Positions 58,076 through 64,000 of a stretch of 64,000 nt of DNA are shown here, piece by piece. The translations under genes and the position numbers were made by a program. How positions within the stretch are numbered: the stretch's first letter is position 1; the number at the start of each line of letters is the position of its first letter. Below the pieces are notes generated by a model. The model was given only the letters and a program-made list of their open reading frames with translations, did no database searches and was not told the DNA's origin. This DNA comes from Leptodontidium sp. MPI-SDFR-AT-0119 (taxonomy: Eukaryota > Ascomycota > Leotiomycetes > Helotiales > Leptodontidiaceae): NCBI GenBank assembly GCA_020726505.1, contig JAHLEZ010000007.1, positions 1,798,001 to 1,862,000 of the forward strand, read 5' to 3'.

Positions 58076-58378
58076 CGCTTCCCACGTCGCCCCAGCAATG
58101 AGTCCCACCAGACTACACCTCCTCACTCTACACCAATCTTCCTCTTCCGTATCCGAAATCAATCCGCCTCTTCAATATCCATCCCTCAGCTTCGTCCGAT
58201 CTCATCCGCTGTACCCTGGAAAGTTGTGAATTTGGATGACGATCCCGTGTATGAAGCGCTGTCATATGTGTGGGGTGTAAAGCATCCGCGCGTGGAGATC
58301 CGATGCAACGACGTGAACCCGAATCTCGGTGCTGCTTTGCTACGTTTGCGTCGCGGCTCCTTGCAAGGAGTCCGATAG
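58076..58378 (+). pseudogene. HET-domain N-terminal fragment
   Basis: SIRLFNIHPSASSDLIRCTL, and after a one-base frameshift near 58225, VNLDDDPVYEALSYVWGVKH followed by PNLGAALLRLR, is the canonical opening of a HET domain. It ends at a TAG just past this point, and the WIDAICINQ segment is missing. It is too different from the intact HET gene next door to be its recent copy. Confidence 0.75.
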
Positions 58379-58590
58379 CGGCGGGACTGTCGCACCTTTC
58401 TAGCAGGTTTAGGCCCGGGAATACAAGCTGTTGAGCGAGTTTCCTAAGGACATCAGCGCTGGAATGCTGAAGATTGTTAGGTTATAGATCTTATAGATAA
58501 TGACGTGAAAGTTACCTGAAAATCGTAATTTAAGATCGCCCATTCAAGCAGTAGGTTTAGATGCCTTTGTTGGGCAGTCCGAAAATTTCT

Positions 58591-59756
58591 CTACTTTTGT
58601 CTCTTCCCTCCTTTCCTCCATACCAAGCCCCCCAGTGGGCAATCAGCATCTTCCCATCCCTTGGATGAGGAGGAGGTATTTCCCTGGCATCTCACGCATG
58701 CTCTGCCGTGTCTAATCATCAAGTAGTGGAGGTCGAACTTTAGGTGATCGGGAATCTTAGTCTCCAGATGCGCAAACATCCCTTCGCGGTCTGTCCCAGG
58801 TGGCACCCAGCCCAACCATGTACAGATCCGGTACACATGCGTGTCCACAGCGAAGCTACTGTGTTACATGCAAATCGAAATAATGCAGGCTGCAGTTTTT
58901 GGTCCTACACCTGGAAAAGTAATGAACTTTTCGAATGCTTCATCCTTTGAAAGGCTGCGCATTTGTTCGAGAGTTAGAAGATTGGTCCCGTCTGCTTTGA
59001 CTGGAATTTCCCCCTGTTTGCGCCGGACGACATTCTCGTCGTGTCAATGTCAAGGATGGCCTTCACGCTGCGACTTTTCACATTTCCCATTCCTCCAGTC
59101 TTGATGGCTTCGTAGAGATCTTCCACCGGAGCAAGCCGAACAGCCTCCCAGTCGACGATCCCGATGGTGCTTCCAGGTTTGCGCCTTCCAAAAGTTTCCA
59201 GAATACCGATGAAAGCGCGAGATGCATTCATATCATTAGTACCAGCACTCAGACGTGCTCTTATGATTGCGTTAATCAAGGCTGGTTCTTCCTCGTTACA
59301 GCCTTCGATCTGAAGGCCTAGAGAAGGCTTAGATTGTGACATCTCGATCTTGCCATGCTTGTCTTCCAGTAGTCGAAACACTGTCTGGACATCTATTAGG
59401 GATAGAGCTAGCCAGGTTGGAAATGGAGATGTGGCGTTGGCCGAGAAGTCGTATTTTGCCCTTTTAGGGCTTTTGCTGGCGGAGAGTGAGGAGGGACCTT
59501 TCGTTGAGTCCTTGGGCGAAGCAGCATACTGCTCTGGGCCTTTTTTTTTGTTTTTTTTTGGGGGGGGTTTGGGATACGATTCAAGGGCTGCTCTCTTCTT
59601 GGAGCGTTTGACACGTTTTGGGGGTCGTATTTTCTCGGAGTCGTTGCTGTCTGACGGTGGTTCTGACGAATTTGAAAGGGAAGTGTTGCCTTGTGCCCTA
59701 TCTGGAACTGCTCCAGGCCGTCGCCTTCGGGTTACGGGCTGGGCTTTGCGAGGCAT
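58591..59756 (-). pseudogene. HhH-GPD (endonuclease III-like) DNA glycosylase pseudogene
   Basis: A basic N-terminal region (residues 1-120, with lysine runs reflecting a T/G homopolymer at about 59541-59568) precedes a HhH-GPD domain. Seen: ALINAIIRARLSAGTNDMNA, IGIVDWEAVRLAPVEDLYEA and GGMGNVKSRSVKAIL. In a second frame are NLLTLEQMRSLSKDEAFEKF, the hairpin FPGVGPKTAACI and the catalytic-Asp segment FAVDTHVYRICTWLGWVP. Two lesions are visible: a frameshift near 59010-59040 and an in-frame TAA near 58862 just before FAVDTHV. The ends of intact homologues usually carry a Cys cluster; only CVRC is left. The ATG at 59756 is preferred; one upstream at 59912 adds an uncharacteristic segment. Confidence 0.7.
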
Positions 59757-61014
59757 CGTCGATGTTGGTGATGGTTGTTTGATCAAGGCTCCGTATGGGG
59801 AGCTGCGAATGTGCTGTCTACAGGTATGTGCAGGTCCTAGGAGGAACAATCGAGTGTATCTTCTGCCCTCTCTCGTCACATAAGCTGAAAGTTGATGCAT
59901 GTGACTTGGCAAGCCGCCATATTGTTCTTGCCGGCTTCTGAATGTGTGTGGATGTGAGCGTGCTTATATGTATACCACGTATACCAAGGTAGTATCAGGA
60001 AGCTGATTAGGTGCCGCTGTATGCGGATTCCACGCTATAGAAAGAGGGAAGTCAATATCATTGCGTGGTCGATCTAGACTCGCCTAGCGCTCCTCGGAAA
60101 AGAACCCACAGTAGGTAAACAACCGAAGGGCAGGGCTACTGCACTGAACACAGATACTTCAATTGCCTCTGGGTACATACTAAGGAAGGGTTAGGCCTGA
60201 CCCTGACCTAGCGAAAGGACTGGACTACATTAGAAAAACCAGCGCAGATTGCAGGTAGCTCAGCGTCCGTTCCAGTGGTGTTCCAACTGTGATAATGTGG
60301 TGATCGACCAAGCTGCTCCTTTCCTTTTCTCGAATTTTTTTTTTTTTAACTACCGTTTCTTAGCAACTTACTAGGTACTCTAGTGTTTGTGGATGACTCT
60401 CCGTTGGCCCTCCGGGGGGCACTGCCGCGGAGGCAGAGTTGGGATAGATAGATAGATAGATGAAGCTTGCTTATCGTGCTCCCGCACACCCAGATTTACT
60501 TGCCTAGGGTGGACAACCCGGTTCAAACATAGAAAGGTTTCCACTACGCTGTACTGTACTGTAATATACTGCCGTTCTGTAAAGGCCGCTGAGAGCCTGG
60601 GTTTGGGTTCATGATCACTAATCAATAATAAGACTCTCTCATTTAAGGTATTTAGATGATCTCATGACTTGCTGCCAAGATGAACACTAATTTTCAGCTC
60701 ACAACCTAGAGACCTACCTACCTACCTACAATATCTCCAACTGTTTCGGGTTACTTATTTCTTAGGTACCGCACCATACTTCCTAGTCAGGTCCTGTACT
60801 TATACCCCCCTCTCGGCATTGAACCCATCCCATCCCTTCCACCCGCAAGCCATACCCACGTACTTATTTATACCCACATACTCACTTACAGCTCACTTAC
60901 AGGTACCATACTCACGTCAGATCTCTGTCTTGCCCACCCCATCTCATCCCCTGCTCGTCCCTGACCCGTCCGTCGACACCAGCCGATAGAGGGAGACAGA
61001 GATAGACATGCAGA
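59757..61014. other. Intergenic region with simple repeats
   Basis: GATA repeats at about 60443-60462, CCTA repeats at about 60713-60729, several poly-T runs and many TAGGTA/TACCTA words. No gene. The end of the interval is the probable promoter of the zinc-finger gene. Confidence 0.5.
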
Positions 61015-63329
61015 ATGCCCAAACCCGCATCCGAGGCCCCTGGACGACATCGTTGCGATACCTGTGGGAAGATCTTCTCCACCAATAGCCATTTGCGTCG
61101 ACATGAAGCACTTCGTGAGTGAGACACTGCCCAAAGGCTTAACCTAAGCTTGCTTGCTTAACCGCAACCATGCTTTCCTTCGTCCTGCCAGCACCAGCAC
61201 CAGTACCTGCATCACCCCCCCTCCCAACAAACTCTCATCCTCTGGACCAGTTGCATTTTCTGTAGGCTACTTTGCTAATTACATCTACTTCTAAAGATAC
61301 GGGCAGGTCGACTGTGGTCTGCCCCGTCTGCAACAGGAGATTCTCCAGACTGTATGAAACACATTCATATTCATACATAGTCTTATTGCACCTTGTGCCT
61401 TGTAGCTGCACGATGTACTTGCATCTCCGCCCCCTGACCCGCTGACTTTGGATAGTGATACAGCTCGTCGACACGTCAAGGCATGTTCTCCTGCCGGTGT
61501 CGATACGTTGCTTGCAGTCCCCCCATCTCGACGTGGCAAGGCACGCCAGGCGTGTGATATCTGCGCGAAACGCAAGCTCTCGTGTGATACAGCCTTCCCA
61601 TGTACCCGATGTGTCTCCTCCAAGGCAATATGCACTTATGAACGACGCAACCTCTCCACCTCTCCCTCCGTCTCTGCCTCTGTCGTTGATGCATCAATCG
61701 GAGACTCTGGCCTCTCAGCAGCACCAGCACCAGCTGGATCAGTAAGAACAGCTTCGGATACCTCGCGAGGGAAGATCCCAATTCATTTCATACTGGCTTT
61801 CACCGCACCAGCAGAACACGAAGCAACCAGGACCCTGGTCACTGCGAGCAGAAACCAGTCTGTTGGACAGGTTGTAAGTGCTCCCCTGGTATCGCCAAGT
61901 GCATTTGAGTATAACTTCGAATGCTATGGCGCGCTGTTCTGGGACCAGGAAAATTGGACGGCCGACTTTATCGATTACTCAAACCAAGATTTTCTAGAAG
62001 ATGCAGAGCAACGTCCCTCTACTACCCAGAGTCGAATAGACACAGTTATCGCCAATCAACTAGTAAACCTGTGTCTACAACTTGCTTCCACGCACTCACT
62101 GCTCCTTACGAACGGTCCGAACTCTCATGTTGAATTCGACAAGATGTTGCAGACCAAGTCTTCACAACGGCAAATCTGGAGAACTCTGTTCAGGCGTATT
62201 TTCGACACCTACATCGATACTACCCTATCATCCACCGTCCCACTTTCAATTACGAGACCGTCTCCTTGCCCCTTTTGTTGGCGATCTTTCTGTTTGGATC
62301 TTTAGGCTGCGCCCCTACAGACTCTACTCTATCAGCACGCAAGTTTTTCGATGTTGCCGAGGAGTACATTTTTGACCACCCCACTATGCAACAATTGCAC
62401 CACGGATACACCAGCTGGGTAATTTCTGAAGCCCAGATCGAGGTGCTTCAAGCGGCTCTCATCATTGAAATTGTCCAGAACGGAACAAACAGTGTGGAGA
62501 CGAGGAGGCGCATCCGAACAAGGAGGCATCCGCGGTGCATTGCTGCTTTGAGAAGTTGTGGGTTATTTCAAGCTGCTGGTGAAGTTTGGGAGCAGACCTT
62601 GGACAACGGTCAGTCCATCTGGAAATCATTTGTTTCTAAAGAGGTCCGCAAACGGTACTCATTCTCGTGTAAACACAAATGTGCAAATCTTCGAACACTA
62701 ACACAAAAACAAGACTAGCAGTCTGGGCATTTGTTATGGACAGCTGCTTTGCTGCAATGTACAACAGTTGTCCTCTCGTGGCAATTGCAGAATTGAAGGT
62801 CGCGTCCCCTTGTTGTGATGAGGTTTTCGAAGCTGAGACGGCAGCTGAGTACGAGATGATTGATTGTCCCGAGTCATCTCATCAGACTGTATCGGAATTT
62901 ACCAAGGATTTACTTCGAGATACTTGGATTGATGATATCCACAAACCTCCCACGGCGATGCACTTAATGGTCACTATCTGTGGTATGTACAAATCGTCAA
63001 ATCATCTGAGATCTGAAATGGTTTGACCTGAAGTAGCACTACAGTCTTTGACAATGACTTCGAAGTATTCTTGTCTCCTACAAGAGACAGAAGGTGCCAT
63101 ACTTCGTGCAACTGACAGATGGGAAGACCTTTGGCATACTGTGACCGAAGAAAACAGACCCGAAGCGCCTCCACTGTAGGGCTTCGTCAGGCACTCCGAA
63201 GAGTTGTCTTGGTTTGTCAGAAAGCTTGTGCATGCGGGAAATCTAGAAGTACCCGATTGTCGCTATACACAAGTTGAGCCTACGGACAACATCCAGGACC
63301 TCCATGGCTTCCTGTGTAAATACAAATGA
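61015..63329 (+). pseudogene. Transcription factor with C2H2 fingers and a Zn2Cys6 cluster, probably inactivated
   Basis: Exons 61015-61114, 61297-61351 and 61456 onward encode two C2H2-type fingers, CDTCGKIFSTNSHLRRHEALH and CPVCNRRFSRLDTARRHVKAC, each split by an intron. The Zn2Cys6 cluster CDICAKRKLSC / CTRCVSSKAIC follows. Next is RGKIPIHFILAFTAP and a fungal_trans middle-homology domain (AYFRHLHRYYPIIHRPTFNY; SLPLLLAIFLFGSLG). The last part is reached only after a frame change near 62140. Later introns fit at 62655-62713 and 62983-63036. A TAG at 63177-63179 interrupts the C-terminus, where the same frame continues to a TGA at 63327-63329. If the frameshift near 62140 is a sequencing error, the gene may be functional up to 63179. 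This combined finger type is known among fungal regulators; target unknown. Confidence 0.7.
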
Positions 63330-64000
63330 CGTAACTCTATGCAATGCATCAATGAAGACGATTGACCTTTCATCGCATCCCCTGCTGCAGACTTGCACTT
63401 CGTCTTGCTCCGAGACCAGTGAAGATGGGCAGAGATCGTTGCCTTCTGAACTTTTGCGTCATGTACAGGCCATGTGCTAAGTTAATCTAAGCAAAAGTAG
63501 TGGCTGCTCATTCAAACAGCATTTCGCTTTCCGCTACCCGAGCCACGAGCGGCTTCATAGAATCCCTGCTCAGCCGAAGATGTCAGTAATTCCTGTTACT
63601 TATGAAGTCTGTCTGCAAGGAATGGGCATTTGCCGTCAAGACTGATCTTGCAGCTCGGATGCCACAGCCAATCCAAATGCTCGAGGACGTTAGCGGGTGC
63701 AATTGTTTCTGCGCAGATTGGACACAGGTAGCCATCAGCAGTGGCAGTGCTGGGCGTGTCGGCATCAGCTTGATGCTGCCATCTCGATGCCTTGATGCAC
63801 ACTTCGGGTCCGAGGTTTCGCTTGACACGCTTTCGAACCGGCCATTATCGTCGTGTTTGCCTGATTGTCCTGAGCTGGTTGGCATAAAGCTGGTGATTCG
63901 TTAGTTCCTCTGCACCTCCTTCACCAATTCGTGTATACCCAGACCGATACTCAAGCATGGCCATGCGGGTGTCACCTCGTCTGCTGCAGATTTCAGATTC
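63330..64000. other. Window end, only a weak open frame
   Basis: A 68-codon minus frame (63596-63802) has LCPICAETIAPANVLEHL and a later HPSC...GKCP, a loosely finger-like Cys/His spacing. No start, partner exon or family can be supported. Confidence 0.25.

Noticed and set aside
60443..60729. GATA and CCTA repeats as a possible array or CRISPR-like structure
   Set aside because: They are simple microsatellites with no spacers.

Overview
The window is fungal nuclear DNA from a filamentous ascomycete (Pezizomycotina; Eurotiales such as Aspergillus or Penicillium is my best guess). The reasons are GT-AG introns of 44-85 nt, a fungal highly reducing polyketide synthase, HET and SesB/NB-ARC/TPR genes, a Helitron helicase, a DUF3435-like tail, and a retroelement with the TA-rich, stop-ridden look of repeat-induced point mutation (RIP). 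Gene models were built by eye from splice signals. Every gene I call intact closes to a whole number of codons after splicing.

Layout. 1-3.4 kb: RIP-ruined Ty3/gypsy chromovirus. 5.0-12.3 kb: a kinase-like phosphotransferase pseudogene, an intact fungal transcription-factor-domain gene (7.7-9.4 kb), a broken DMATS-type prenyltransferase and a P450 remnant; the last two look like leftovers of an older pathway. 12.5-33.1 kb: an apparently intact biosynthetic cluster. It holds an HR-PKS without a release domain, two alpha/beta hydrolases (one af380-like, one FSH1/LovG-like), an MFS exporter, a berberine-bridge-type FAD oxidase, an SDR, a P450 and a bZIP-ankyrin regulator. These genes lie as three divergent pairs (PKS/hydrolase, MFS/oxidase, SDR/P450). 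A two-copy palindrome containing TGACG sits in the MFS/oxidase promoter. 33.2-34.0 kb: three small inverted-repeat elements, one a clean hAT-type MITE with an 8-bp target duplication.

35.1-40.9 kb holds the most unusual gene: a predicted 1829-residue NLR-like protein with an N-terminal SesB-like hydrolase, NB-ARC and TPRs. It is fused in frame to a C2 domain plus an AGC kinase domain closely resembling Sch9. The kinase has lost the DFG aspartate, the HRD arginine, the alpha-C glutamate region and the alpha-F aspartate. It therefore looks like a pseudokinase and could be an integrated decoy or sensor.

41.6-54.9 kb is a graveyard: a Helitron helicase ending at a 33-C homopolymer, a DUF3435-like tail, an SDR pseudogene, one intact SDR (46.5-47.6 kb), a MYB pseudogene running in frame into an NRPS-like A-T-R pseudogene, and a non-reducing PKS collapsed to SAT, a KS stub and ACP. 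55.1-57.4 kb: an intact HET-domain gene, followed by a second HET fragment. 58.6-63.3 kb: an HhH-GPD DNA glycosylase pseudogene and a decayed C2H2 plus Zn2Cys6 transcription factor. No tRNA, rRNA or CRISPR array was seen.
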